NCBI RefSeq assembly: GCF_029893325.1
Contig: NZ_JARXWL010000013.1
Coordinates: 1-64,000, forward strand
Length of the DNA stretch: 64,000 nt
DNA from: Enterococcus sp. PF1-24
Lineage (GTDB): Bacteria; Bacillota; Bacilli; Lactobacillales; Enterococcaceae
Direction: 5' to 3'
Notes under the pieces: model-generated
Database searches by the model: none
Seen by the model: only the letters and a program-made list of their open reading frames with translations
Told to the model about the DNA's origin: nothing
Shown: piece by piece, positions 7,868 through 17,500 of the stretch
Layout of the letters: each line of letters opens with the position of its first letter
Numbering within the stretch: the stretch's first letter is position 1
Program-made: the position numbers and the translations under genes

Positions 7868-7954
7868 GTTGTCTTCATCTTTGTTGCTTCTACCTAATTT
7901 GTAGATAACAACTAGAAGTTGTAGCAGCGCTAACACTTCCAAGATGGACATCAT
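7850..7954 (-). CDS. Type I toxin-like membrane peptide, copy E
   Basis: A 34 aa peptide with the same amino-acid sequence as copy D (ends KKDRP). Codons 9-10 differ synonymously from the other copies (GCG CTG instead of GCA TTG), which supports selection for the peptide. The promoter is TGATATACT, with the -10 at 8072-8067. The unit is complete with its antisense partner. Confidence 0.72.
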   Translation of the reverse strand: MMSILEVLALLQLLVVIYKLGRSNKDEDNKKDRP

Positions 7955-8088
7955 GCAATTCCTTTCTCTGAAATCTGGCTTTAGGAAAATTTTCCCATAA
8001 GCATCAATCCCTTCGATTTGGATTTGCTACCGTATCATAAACTTCGCTTCTCAATTACCTTTTTCTAGTATATCATATGTTTCTTCAG

Positions 8089-8748
8089 TTAATTAAAACA
8101 TTTTTCAAGAGCCTCTTTTATATTTTTTGCTTCCATGAGTTTGCGTTCAATTCCAAAATATCCCAATGTAAATTTGTCTAAATTAGTTTTATATATTATC
8201 ACAAACCTTTTATTATCGACAATGTTATGCACTGAATAGTGAATTTCTTGCTTCAGATAAGCAATCTCTTCTAATTCCCAATCTGCTGTAACAAATCCCC
8301 CTTTATCTTTAATAAAACTAATTAATCGATCATAGAATCTCTTTTCACTATTTGAAAAATATTTCCCTTCATCAACTTCTTTTCTTACTTTTTTTACAAC
8401 ATCGACTAGTGTTGTATTTTTTATAAACACGCTATTTTCGGTTGTTTGAGAACATGTAAATGTATGTTCATCAGAATAAATTCCATTTAATGCTATAGAA
8501 TCTTGAATACTCTTAGCTACAAAATTATTGTGACCATTCTCATCCAATTTATGACTGACATAAGTTGGCACTAGTACACCAGAAACTGTCTCTTCTACAA
8601 CAAAATAATCAATGCCATAATAATCTGTGATCCTCTCGCAACAAAACACCCCATTAATCGGAATCTCACAAATACGAAAATCTTTAGCCTTAAAACCTTC
8701 TTTTTCTAACATTGCGCAAATTCTTTCCCAATAAGTCCTACTCATCAT
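8089..8748 (-). CDS. Unknown 219 aa protein
   Basis: Not recognised. A mixed alpha/beta soluble protein with no signal peptide and no clear catalytic motif. Notable stretches are an N-terminal GVFCCERITDYYGIDYFVVEE and a C-terminal hydrophobic/charged pattern. It is translationally coupled to a 42 aa peptide immediately upstream (ATGA overlap). It sits between a type I toxin module and a DNA methyltransferase in the likely leading region, so an anti-defence or establishment role is possible but unproven. Confidence 0.65.
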   Translation of the reverse strand: MMSRTYWERICAMLEKEGFKAKDFRICEIPINGVFCCERITDYYGIDYFVVEETVSGVLVPTYVSHKLDENGHNNFVAKSIQDSIALNGIYSDEHTFTCSQTTENSVFIKNTTLVDVVKKVRKEVDEGKYFSNSEKRFYDRLISFIKDKGGFVTADWELEEIAYLKQEIHYSVHNIVDNKRFVIIYKTNLDKFTLGYFGIERKLMEAKNIKEALEKCFN

Positions 8749-8873
8749 TTTTCTCCTTTTGCATCTTTATTAATAATACAGAATGCTAAAATTTTGAAAC
8801 CAAACGGAATTTTCAACATCTTCATTCCAACTTCCTGAAACTTCATAATAAATAACTCTGCTTTTTCTTTCAT
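8745..8873 (-). CDS. Small 42 aa protein upstream of and coupled to the 219 aa gene
   Basis: Begins MKEKAELFIMKFQEVG and contains a short hydrophobic stretch (FGFKILAFCII). An AAAGGTGG RBS precedes the ATG at 8873. Its TGA overlaps the first ATG of the next gene, implying coupled translation. The family is unknown. It might be a leader peptide, a membrane-associated partner or an antitoxin. Confidence 0.55.
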   Translation of the reverse strand: MKEKAELFIMKFQEVGMKMLKIPFGFKILAFCIINKDAKGEK

Positions 8874-8960
8874 ATTTTCCACCTTTGTTAGATAAAATAA
8901 ACAAGCCTACAAAATGCAGACTTGTCTACTCTAAAATTTTTTTGACCTTTGTGAAGCCTC

Positions 8961-9710
8961 CTAAAATAGGCTTAATTGTGTTTGATTATACTTGATTCGA
9001 TCTAATGATTGATCATAATATTTTTTATTCATTTCAAAGCCAATAAATTGTCTATCAGTATTAAGACAAGCAATCGCAGTCGTCCCACTACCCATACAAT
9101 TATCCAGTACTACCTCACCTTCTCGAGTATATGTCTTAACTAAATACTCCAGTAAATCTACAGGTTTTTGAGTAGGATGGAAATTCCATTTGGCTTCCCT
9201 GTCAAATCGTAAAACATTACTAGGAAATCCAGTAAACTCTTGAAAGTATTCTTTATTAGAAAGCGAAGCAGAATCTACAATACTCTCTTCATATTCATGC
9301 CTTACTTTTCCTTTCAACTGTCTAACTGGCTCCAATCCTTGAGGATAATAATTGGCAGTACCCTTAGAAAAAACAGATATTGTTTCAACTTTTCTCATCG
9401 GCTGGCTTTTCGCAAATGTAAAACCAGTCACATTATTTTTGACCCAATACCAATCATAACGATATTCTTTGAAATTACTCATTCTTAATTTTGTTGAAAA
9501 TGGCTCTGCACCAAATAATACAATTGCGCCATTAGGTTTTATAACTCTTCGATACTGAGTCCAAAGTTCATCAAATGGAATAATCTCATCCCAGGAACAA
9601 GCAGTTGTACCGTACGGCAAATCACAAATAATTGAATCTACAAAATTATCAGGAATTCGCAACATTCCTTCCAAACAGTTCTCATTATAAATTTTATTTA
9701 ATTGAATCAT
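8961..9710 (-). CDS. Site-specific DNA methyltransferase (N6-adenine or N4-cytosine)
   Basis: A 249 aa amino-methyltransferase. The catalytic motif IV is DLPYG (residues ~31-35), and the AdoMet-binding motif I is near the C-terminus (VVLDNCMGSGTTAIAC). This order (IV before I) places it in the beta group. The start at ATG 9710 (MIQLNKIYNENC) is chosen because GGAGA lies 7 bases upstream. No partner nuclease is nearby, so it is solitary. It may protect incoming plasmid DNA from host restriction or modify regulatory sites. Confidence 0.92.
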   Translation of the reverse strand: MIQLNKIYNENCLEGMLRIPDNFVDSIICDLPYGTTACSWDEIIPFDELWTQYRRVIKPNGAIVLFGAEPFSTKLRMSNFKEYRYDWYWVKNNVTGFTFAKSQPMRKVETISVFSKGTANYYPQGLEPVRQLKGKVRHEYEESIVDSASLSNKEYFQEFTGFPSNVLRFDREAKWNFHPTQKPVDLLEYLVKTYTREGEVVLDNCMGSGTTAIACLNTDRQFIGFEMNKKYYDQSLDRIKYNQTQLSLF

Positions 9711-9842
9711 ACAAATTTCTCCTGTACGATTCGGGCCCAAACCAATTTTTTATTATTTCAAGTCTTGATAAGGGAATTATAATAGAGTTACCGTTTGGAA
9801 AAGAACGCTGTTATGTTCTTTCTTGGTTTATGAAAAAGTCAT

Positions 9843-11279
9843 TTACAGCCTTTTAGCTATATCATAGATAACTGGTATAGTCACTGAATTTCCTGCCTGC
9901 ATATATAACTGACTATCAGACATTTTCTGCTCAAAGTCGCAATGATAATGATCCCATCCTTTTTCAATAATTTCAAAGGCTATTTTTTTTGAACCAAACT
10001 TTGCGGCCATGAATGCCCAATCAGGAAAACCTTGTAATCTCCAACATTCCATTGGTGTTAATTTCCTAATTTCAAAATCTTCTGTCACAATTCCTTGGTG
10101 ACTACTTGCAAGTAGCGTATGAGCAAATCCTTTACCTACACGCCCTCTTCGGTAATCTGAACCAGGATAAGAGAGATTAATACAATCTCCAGGATAAGCT
10201 TCAGTATATCCCTTTTTTGTGGCTTCCTGAATCAAAATTTTAGGTTCTTGACCACCACCACTCATTGTTGTTAATGTTGGAGAAATTCCTTCTGGATCTA
10301 TAACACTTTGAGTTGACCGATATTTTCCATCAAGCTTCCCTGCTACAATAATCCCATGTCGATCTTGAGCAGTAAGAGTAAACATTTCTTCTTGATTCCC
10401 CTTGAGTCTTCTACCATTTTGTCGAACATTCACTCTGTCCGGAGAAAGAACAGGAATAGCAATCTTATTTCCTTCTCCATGGTTAGTAGTCAATGTTGGA
10501 CTAATTCCATCCGAATGATAGACCACGCCTCCCATTCCCCTATTGCTTGGATTAGAATTGCCAACTACAATTTGCTTAGCTGACTTGTGATCCGTGGCTG
10601 TTACTGCGCCAACAATACCATCAGTAAAATAAGTTCGCTCTCTAGTTGAAGAAGAAAGATCATTCTTAACATGTGTTGTTCCGGCTAATTTTATTTTTCC
10701 TGATTCTTCATCAGTTGCATTTTCTTCTCGTATGAAAGGAAAAATTTGCTTGGTACATTCTGTTCGAGAACGTCCGATAATGAATATCCGCTCCCTATTT
10801 TGCGGGAGGTAATCCTTGCTGTTATGCACTTGCCATTCCACACCATACCCCAAGTCATCCAAGGTTCTGATAATTGTCTCGAACGTATTTCCGTGGTCGT
10901 GACTGAGCAATCCTCGGACGTTTTCCAAGAATAGATATTTAGGTTTGAGAATAGATGCGAACCTTGCAATTTCAAAAAAGAGAGTCCCTCTAGTATCCTC
11001 GAAACCTCTTCTTCTTCCTGCAATTGAAAAAGCCTGGCACGGAAATCCGCCGCAAATAACATCGGTACTTCCGATACTTCGAATAAACTCGTCTGATATT
11101 GTTGTAATGTCATGCATTTCCACCTCGTTTTTAGTGTCATGTATTGAACAGTAACTTCTTCTGGCATTCTCGTTAATTTCACAAAATCCTTTGCAAACAT
11201 GACCGGCTGCTTCCATACCAAAACGAAAGCCTCCTATTCCTGAAAATAGGTCTAAAAAAGTTAATGATTCCTGACTCAT
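9843..11279 (-). CDS. dcm: DNA cytosine-5 methyltransferase
   Basis: A 478 aa C5 methyltransferase. Motif I is FLDLFSGIGGFRFGM, motif IV is GGFPCQAFSIAG with the catalytic Cys, motif VI is ENVRG and motif VIII is QNRERIFIIG. The C-terminal motifs include ECWRLQGFPD and AGNSVTIPV. Between VIII and IX is an unusually long region (about residues 190-400), presumably the target recognition domain. There is no recognisable cognate endonuclease. Together with the neighbouring amino-methyltransferase it suggests an anti-restriction role during transfer. Confidence 0.95.
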   Translation of the reverse strand: MSQESLTFLDLFSGIGGFRFGMEAAGHVCKGFCEINENARRSYCSIHDTKNEVEMHDITTISDEFIRSIGSTDVICGGFPCQAFSIAGRRRGFEDTRGTLFFEIARFASILKPKYLFLENVRGLLSHDHGNTFETIIRTLDDLGYGVEWQVHNSKDYLPQNRERIFIIGRSRTECTKQIFPFIREENATDEESGKIKLAGTTHVKNDLSSSTRERTYFTDGIVGAVTATDHKSAKQIVVGNSNPSNRGMGGVVYHSDGISPTLTTNHGEGNKIAIPVLSPDRVNVRQNGRRLKGNQEEMFTLTAQDRHGIIVAGKLDGKYRSTQSVIDPEGISPTLTTMSGGGQEPKILIQEATKKGYTEAYPGDCINLSYPGSDYRRGRVGKGFAHTLLASSHQGIVTEDFEIRKLTPMECWRLQGFPDWAFMAAKFGSKKIAFEIIEKGWDHYHCDFEQKMSDSQLYMQAGNSVTIPVIYDIAKRL

Positions 11280-11382
11280 AGTTAATCTTTCCCACAACGT
11301 TGTGTTTCATATATTCAAGCTTGTATTGAAAGTTTAACTATTAACTAGGTTAAGGCGCGCTGAAGAAATCACCGCAAAACGT

Positions 11383-11829
11383 TTATTTTAAAATTAATAA
11401 ATCTAATGCTGTAGAAAATTGAATCATTGATATTTTTGATTCATCTGTCACTATATTTTTTTTGAAGAAAACTCTCTCTCCGATCGATTCAACTTGCAAT
11501 CCATGTAGATATCTATATATGAATACTTTCCTTCGTCTTTCGGTAACGTGCGGCTTATAAGGATGCATAATTGCTGAAAATCCATATAAGAAGTATTTTT
11601 GGTAGAATTCAAAGTCATTAATCCAAGTCTCAGGACACTTATTGATATCAACAGGAAATTCTTCTCTGATTTCTCCGTATTGGTTAATTTTAGGACACGC
11701 TGGATAACCAATTCTCTCTCTGCTGATTTTCAATTCACAAATGAAAAGTCCTGTATTTTTAACCGTTTCAGACCAGTTGACTTCATCAAAACTAGGTAAC
11801 TGATAATCTTTTGGATTGAATAAACTCAA
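11383..11829 (-). CDS. ArpU-like transcriptional regulator
   Basis: A 148 aa protein. The C-terminal half (VTERRRKVFIYRYLHGLQVESIGERVFF, then KNIVTDESKISMIQF) matches the pattern of ArpU/sigma-like phage late-gene regulators: 'RR.(I/V)(L/F)..RYL.GL.V..I..R', then a helix-turn-helix. The N-terminal part resembles ArpU poorly. It may control the leading-region genes around it. Assignment is by motif memory only. Confidence 0.5.
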   Translation of the reverse strand: MSLFNPKDYQLPSFDEVNWSETVKNTGLFICELKISRERIGYPACPKINQYGEIREEFPVDINKCPETWINDFEFYQKYFLYGFSAIMHPYKPHVTERRRKVFIYRYLHGLQVESIGERVFFKKNIVTDESKISMIQFSTALDLLILK

Positions 11830-11854
11830 ATTATCGCTCCCAATCGTCTTTTAT

Positions 11855-12130
11855 TCATTGTTTATTTATTAAGGAAAGAAATGCCTCTTCACCTAGAATA
11901 GTAATCTTATGCCCTTTTTTAATTAAATCAGCTGCATCATTTTCTTTCTTAGTCACTCGCTCTAAATCAAAGCAATCCATTTGCTTAAAACCAGCGACTA
12001 GGAAATTAGTTTTTGGCGTAACAGCTGTTTGTACTTTGCCACCCTTCTTTTGAACTATTTGCATAGCTTCTTCTCTAGTCATAAAACTCAGACTATTAGT
12101 AAACACAAAATATTGATCTGTTATCTCCAC
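11855..12130 (-). CDS. Stand-alone BRCT-domain protein
   Basis: At 91 aa it is essentially one BRCT domain: FVFTNSLSFMTREEAMQIVQ, then KGGKV and TPKTNFLVAG, ending GHKITILGEEAFLSLI. Bacterial BRCT domains normally occur at the C-terminus of NAD-dependent DNA ligase or with polymerase exonucleases, where they bind DNA ends and breaks. A free BRCT protein in a conjugative leading region might modulate host ligase or repair of incoming DNA. That role is inferred. Confidence 0.8.
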   Translation of the reverse strand: MEITDQYFVFTNSLSFMTREEAMQIVQKKGGKVQTAVTPKTNFLVAGFKQMDCFDLERVTKKENDAADLIKKGHKITILGEEAFLSLINKQ

Positions 12131-12190
12131 TAGCTTTGCTTCCTTTCATTCGCAAAAGAACCTCTCAAATATACTTGAGAGGCTAAAACA

Positions 12191-12913
12191 TCAATTAACT
12201 TTTTTGCTTGATCCGTCACTATAATTAATTTCGTAATTATCTTGTACATTATAGATTATGACATTAAAGGAAATAGCGGAATCTTCAATACTTTGGGCTT
12301 CAATTTGAACACTTCTAGCTACTAGCTCATTTTCTAGGAAATGTGGTGTTACTCTGTATCTGACATGATTATCTGTTTCTTTTAAATATTCAGCTACTTT
12401 TTCCTCATAGATTGTCATATATTCTTGATTAAACTGTTCAGTACCAGTTAAAAGGTTTTGCCAATTATCATTCTCACCAGTAAATCTAAAAGCAATTAGA
12501 TGGCTTCGGTTATATAACATTTCTCCTGATTCCATTTTCTTCTGCTTCCAACCAGTAGGATGAATATGCTTGATACTTTCTCTAGCTGCTGTAGGCATGA
12601 AATCTTTATGCAGCATAGCGTTCGCAACACCAACACGGTTTAATTGATCCAACTCTGAAAATTCTTGCCAATAGCCATTCTCCAGGGATAAATCTTCAGA
12701 AGAAAAGTTTGGCTTATTGTTATCAAATTCAACAACTACCTCACTTGCTTCTTGTGTTGAATTATTTAAAGCACTCCAGATACTAGCATTGATTTTTTCA
12801 CCTGATTCAGTGATTGAACTACTTAACCACTGTTTACCAACAAGCTGTGGTAATACAGTGATTGCGATAATAAAGATTACTATTATTTGAGGTATCTTTT
12901 TTACTTTTTTCAT
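12191..12913 (-). CDS. Exported DNA/RNA non-specific endonuclease (EndA/NucA type)
   Basis: A 240 aa protein. The N-terminal membrane/signal segment is at residues 8-25 (IIVIFIIAITVLPQLVG). The nuclease core has YNRSHLIAFRF in place of the DRGH motif, which is the variant seen in streptococcal and plasmid relatives. It then continues ENLLTGT-like (NWQNLLTGTEQFNQEYM) and YRVTPHF. It is probably anchored outside the membrane. Relatives act in DNA entry or nucleotide scavenging. Here it sits in the leading region, downstream of abiE. Confidence 0.85.
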   Translation of the reverse strand: MKKVKKIPQIIVIFIIAITVLPQLVGKQWLSSSITESGEKINASIWSALNNSTQEASEVVVEFDNNKPNFSSEDLSLENGYWQEFSELDQLNRVGVANAMLHKDFMPTAARESIKHIHPTGWKQKKMESGEMLYNRSHLIAFRFTGENDNWQNLLTGTEQFNQEYMTIYEEKVAEYLKETDNHVRYRVTPHFLENELVARSVQIEAQSIEDSAISFNVIIYNVQDNYEINYSDGSSKKVN

Positions 12914-12930
12914 AATGTCCTCCTTATCAC

Positions 12931-12957
12931 AAAAAAGAGATAGTCCTTATTGGACTA
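12931..12957 (-). terminator. Intrinsic terminator after the AbiEii gene
   Basis: TAGTCC pairs with GGACTA around a short loop and is followed by CTCTTTTTT on the minus strand. It lies 3 bases after the AbiEii stop codon. Confidence 0.75.
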
Positions 12958-12959
12958 CC

Positions 12960-13898
12960 TCACCATAGATCATGTTGATTTTGATTTTCGATTTTCCTAG
13001 TAATTGAACCTCTTTGCTCTCTAAATTGATTTTCTTGGCTCTTACCAATCTCTCTTTGTTCTGAAATTGAAAGCGAACCAAACGCTCTCTCTACATTGGA
13101 TGAAAAAAGTTTGACTGAATTCATTACTTCGGAAAACTCAATATCCCGCGCAAAAGCTTTGCTTTCCCGATATTTATTCCAGTTGTCTTTTTGGAAATCT
13201 GAATTCTTAAGACTTTCCAAAATTGAATCATATTGATTAATAGGAATTACAATATTCCTCTGAATCTTTGTTTTTTCAATTGTTTTTACGATTTGCTGAT
13301 AATCCACATCTTTATTCATCTTTGTCAAAAAGTGAATATCATACAAATCTTTTGATCGACTATTTTTATCATCTTCTGCTCCATAAGCAAGTGTTGTGTA
13401 AAGCTTGTCTGATAAAACTTGTTCAACAGGATAAGCTGGCATTTGAATTTCACCATCTGAAAAAAGCAAAGGAATCTTCACGTTTTCCTTAATAGGCAAT
13501 GTATCTTCACCTGTTGTTAAATCAATATCAAACGGTACTCTAACTTTTCCGTTAATATAATCCAATTTGATATTAAATCCATCATAATCAAATCTTTCTC
13601 TGATTGTTTTAATTCTTTTTACTTCAAAAGCAGGTTCACCTTCTTCGATAAATTTAGCAAAATCTCTAACTTGGTTTTCATCTAGCGGAACCCTTCTGAT
13701 TGTAGAATCAAAATCCTTAGTTGTTCGGTTATCCAAACCATAAATTGAAGTCAATAGATAGCCGCCCTTTAAAACAAAGTTATCTTTATACTCTGATTGG
13801 CTAATTTTAGTAACTAACTGTTCCAAAGCATACATACTATACATATTATTTACTGAGATATCGTATTCTTTAGACCGTTGATTCACAACATTTTTCAT
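12960..13898 (-). CDS. abiEii: AbiEii/AbiGii-family nucleotidyltransferase toxin
   Basis: A ~312 aa nucleotidyltransferase. NFVLKGGYLLTSIYGLDNRTTKDFDSTIRR contains the GG...DFD signature of the AbiEii toxin, with further conserved YPVEQVLSDKLYTTLAY and RSKDLYDIHFL segments. AbiEii toxins of type IV abortive-infection systems transfer nucleotides to tRNA or similar targets and are silenced by AbiEi. The start is uncertain: ATG 13898 is used, but a TTG at 13916 has a better-placed GAGGGGGA RBS. It is co-transcribed with abiEi. Confidence 0.9.
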   Translation of the reverse strand: MKNVVNQRSKEYDISVNNMYSMYALEQLVTKISQSEYKDNFVLKGGYLLTSIYGLDNRTTKDFDSTIRRVPLDENQVRDFAKFIEEGEPAFEVKRIKTIRERFDYDGFNIKLDYINGKVRVPFDIDLTTGEDTLPIKENVKIPLLFSDGEIQMPAYPVEQVLSDKLYTTLAYGAEDDKNSRSKDLYDIHFLTKMNKDVDYQQIVKTIEKTKIQRNIVIPINQYDSILESLKNSDFQKDNWNKYRESKAFARDIEFSEVMNSVKLFSSNVERAFGSLSISEQREIGKSQENQFREQRGSITRKIENQNQHDLW

Positions 13899-13905
13899 CT
13901 TTTGC

Positions 13906-14517
13906 TCACTTAGCAAATACTTCCCCCTCTTTTCTCTTGAAATTTTCAACAATTTTTAGTTGCTCTTGTCGGTTTAACAATTCTGCATATTTATATAAAT
14001 TGTCTAAATTTTTTCTCTCTTCCCACGCATATTCTTCTAACATTTCTTCAACGACATAAGGGTGGGCATGACTGCTAACAAGCATATCTAAAATAGTCCG
14101 CTCTTTATCATAAGCTAGAACTTTATTACCATGCCATGATTCAGTCTCAATTAAACCAATTGAATAATATTTTTCATCAATATAAGTTGGTCTAATTAAA
14201 CTTTTCTTAAATTGCTTTGAATGATACCCTCTAGGGAAAGTCATGTAATAGTAGAAAGGGTTATCGGTTGTGTAACCGTATAAATTTAAGGCTGATTCAT
14301 GTGAAAAAACACCTCTATTGTATTGAGATTGAATTGCTAAGTAGTCATCTTCAAGTGATTCTGGTAGCAAATAAACACCACGCTTGGGTCTTTCAATATC
14401 GCCTCTTTCATAGGCTTTTCTCAATGTTCCCTCACCAATACCATGTTTAATTGCAAACTTAACTGGTAATGTACCATTATATTTATCAAATACTTCTCTA
14501 ACACTTGTTGTAAGCAT
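13906..14517 (-). CDS. abiEi: AbiEi-type antitoxin and autorepressor
   Basis: A 203 aa protein. The N-terminal winged helix (VREVFDKYNGTLPVKFAIKH, then GEGTLRKAYERGDIERPKRGVYLL) is the AbiEi_4 fold that binds the operator. The C-terminal domain (FSHESALNLYGYT and ERTILDMLVSSHAHPYVVEEM) is also typical. The ATG at 14517 follows GAGGTG. It lies 5' of and is coupled to the toxin gene, the usual order for AbiE. Confidence 0.9.
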   Translation of the reverse strand: MLTTSVREVFDKYNGTLPVKFAIKHGIGEGTLRKAYERGDIERPKRGVYLLPESLEDDYLAIQSQYNRGVFSHESALNLYGYTTDNPFYYYMTFPRGYHSKQFKKSLIRPTYIDEKYYSIGLIETESWHGNKVLAYDKERTILDMLVSSHAHPYVVEEMLEEYAWEERKNLDNLYKYAELLNRQEQLKIVENFKRKEGEVFAK

Positions 14518-14535
14518 AATAATCACCTCATCACC

Positions 14536-14566
14536 ATTATAACATACTATGCAGTATAAAACAGTA
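14536..14566 (-). promoter_or_regulatory. abiE promoter with palindromic operator
   Basis: On the minus strand the -10 is TATAAT (14541-14536). Just upstream lies the palindrome ATACT-ATGC-AGTAT (14544-14557), placed in the spacer where an AbiEi dimer would repress. This fits the known autoregulation of AbiE systems. The -35 box is weak. Confidence 0.6.
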
Positions 14567-14587
14567 ATCAGCCTGGATTATTTATTA

Positions 14588-17500
14588 TCAAAAGAAGTCC
14601 GCTTGCGGTTCCAAGCTATTTAACCTCTTTTGATTATTTTGTAATAATCCAATTTTTTTTTCAAAGATATGCTTGGCTTGGTCATTCCAATCCCACTTAT
14701 TTAAGTCTGCTTTTTCTTTTGGTTTTTCTGGGGATTCTAAATTTATTTTTTCTAATCGAGAGCCACCAAGTTTTTCATAAAAATCTAGTAAAGAATCTTT
14801 CTTTGCAAAGTTTTGTCCACCTTTATCATTATCTACACAAAAGCTGACTGAATCTGGAATTTTTCCTAATTGATTCACTGTTTTTTGCAATTGATGAGTG
14901 AAAGTGACATCTTTTAAACCATCCATTGAAATAAATTTCGTATCCTTTATACCAGGATTAATCGTGGCATAGCTTAAAGCATCAATAGGGCTTTCAAAGA
15001 ACTTCAAGTTTTTTGGTTCTCCAATGGTGAAATTAAATCCAGTTTCTGCTTGAGCATTTTCCTGGATATGTTTCCAACTACCTCTGGCGAAAGAACTGGA
15101 ATGAACAGTGCCTTGTTCACTAGCTCCAACGATCTTCCCATCTTCAATCCATTTAAAAAGAACGTTACCTCTCTTATCCTGTGAAATATGGCCGCTATTG
15201 TGTAAAGCATCCACCAATTGATAATTTATTTTTCTATCATTTACTAGATAATTCCTAGCTCTATTGAAGTTTGAATTCTCATTAGAAGAATCGTATACAT
15301 ACGGTAGTCTTGGCTTCTCAACATATTCATGTTTTTCATAATTATCATTATTTAGCGTTCTAACCGCTTCGGTAAAAGATTCTATCCCTATTACTTTACG
15401 AGCAAATACAATAGCATTTCCATGAATTCCTTCGCTATTATAGTGAACAACATTTTTTTCAACGTCAATAAGTAAGCTGCTATGCTCCGTTGATCGATAA
15501 GTTTTCCTACTGTCTCTTTCAAAACTCATTCCATTTGCTCTTGCAAAATCTAGAATATCAACTTGACTTGCTTTATCAATTTCTTCTTGAGATACATATT
15601 TCTTCTGTGGACTTTGACTAAATTCTTGAGTCTTAACAGTTTTTTTAGCAGCAGCGCTTATTTCTGATTTCCCTTTATCTTGCAACAACTTAACTTGATC
15701 TTGAGTTAATGCCTTTTCTGATAATAAATCATAATACTTTTGATTAGATACAACGCCATCTCCGATATCAACTCTTACACGATTAACTACGTTATTATCA
15801 AGAATTTCCTCAAAAAAGAACTTATTATAACCTGCACCTTGACTTGACATAGAATCATCAAACTTTTTCATCTCATCAATTAACTCCGGCGTAACAATCT
15901 GATTAGTGTAATCTGGTATGTTCATCACACCAGAAGATTCATTGATGCTAACTCTAAAAAAGTTATTTAAGTTGGAATTTTCTTTCCTATCAGCTTTTTC
16001 CAAATCATTTTTAAAGGAAAGTAACTCTTCAATTCTTTTTTGTTCCTCTGGCGTTTTCGGTGGATACGAACCAGAAATTTTAAATTCTCCATTTTCATCT
16101 AATTCCAGGGCAACTTTTTTCATTCCATTAACAAAATATATGTTAGGTTTTTTCTGCCATTGCGTGATCTGATTACTATCAATTAATTTTTTAGAAAACT
16201 CCGTCATACTCCCTTCAGATATAGCAAGCTTTTCTTTCAACTCTTCTAAAGCTTTTAATTCGCGCTCATACTTTTTAATAGTATCTTTAGAATAGCTTGA
16301 TTCACCATTTCTAGCCCGCTCAATCTCTTCTTTAATACGTGGGATATTATCTACACTAAGGATTAACCCGCCTTGCTTATTCAATCCTAAAGCTTTTCGC
16401 TCTGCTTGATTTTCAAGCATATCAACTCTTGCTCTTTGATCTTCAACTTCTTGAGATAAACGCCTTTCTGCTTCATGCAAACGCTCATGCTTATTGAACC
16501 ATGAATTCCCATTTCTTTTATCATTCATTGGCTGGCCATTAGTTAATTTTTGATGCTCCAAGATTTCTTCAACTTTTGCATCATACTCACGTTCAAGGCG
16601 CTCTAGCTTTCGTTGAGCCTGCATTAACCGGCTATTATCAGTAGCAGCATTTACTTCAATGGCTTTAGCTTTTCCTTCAGAATCTAACGGTATTAAATCA
16701 TATTCAAGAATTTCAGAATCTTCAAGCACGCGATTATAGGCAAGTTTTCCATATGGATTCCCTTCACTATTAACATGACTACGATCCCATTCAATGAAAT
16801 CTTCTGGCGGCACACCCATTGATCTTGCTGGCTTTCTTAATTCATACCAGTATAAATTATCTACTTGATTAATAGCTGTATCTGCTGTTTTCCCGCTGCC
16901 TAAATAAGTCAAATCATAATGTTCTATTTCTTGTTTATCAAGCAGCTTAGAATAACCAACCGCGCCATATTTCATTCCTTTAGAATTAGTATAAGCAGAA
17001 TCGACTTTTGGCTCATTATCTTGCGAATTTGGATGTGTACCGATACTGACCGGCCGCATATCTAAAGCGTACCAATGAAAATCGTCAACTTGCGTTTCCG
17101 GCTCATTCACTTCAATTCTTTCCGCTACTATATCGCTAGTCTGATCATTTTCAACAGTTTTCTCAAGCTCCATCATGTTACTATGAATTTCAGAAATAAA
17201 ACTTCTTGATACTTCATGTACTTGTCCTAGCAATCTAGCTTTGTCTTCTATTCCTTCACCATTTTTAGTCCAAGAAGAAATATATCTAATTGCCTTTTCT
17301 GATGTATCAATGCCAAAATGTTTTGTAACCACGAATGAAGTCATTTCAGCTTGAAACTCTTTAGCTGCATCATCTAAATTATCATTAGCAGCTAATCCAC
17401 TAGAACCATGTAGCTTCGCATGAGCTAATTCATGAATAGTAGTAGAAATATTTTCTGATAAATCATTATAAGGATTTAAGTAAATTACTTTCCTCAATTC

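Noticed and set aside
10691-11221. A long open frame overlapping the cytosine methyltransferase gene
   Set aside because: Shadow frame; the methyltransferase motifs I, IV, VI and VIII are all in the other frame.
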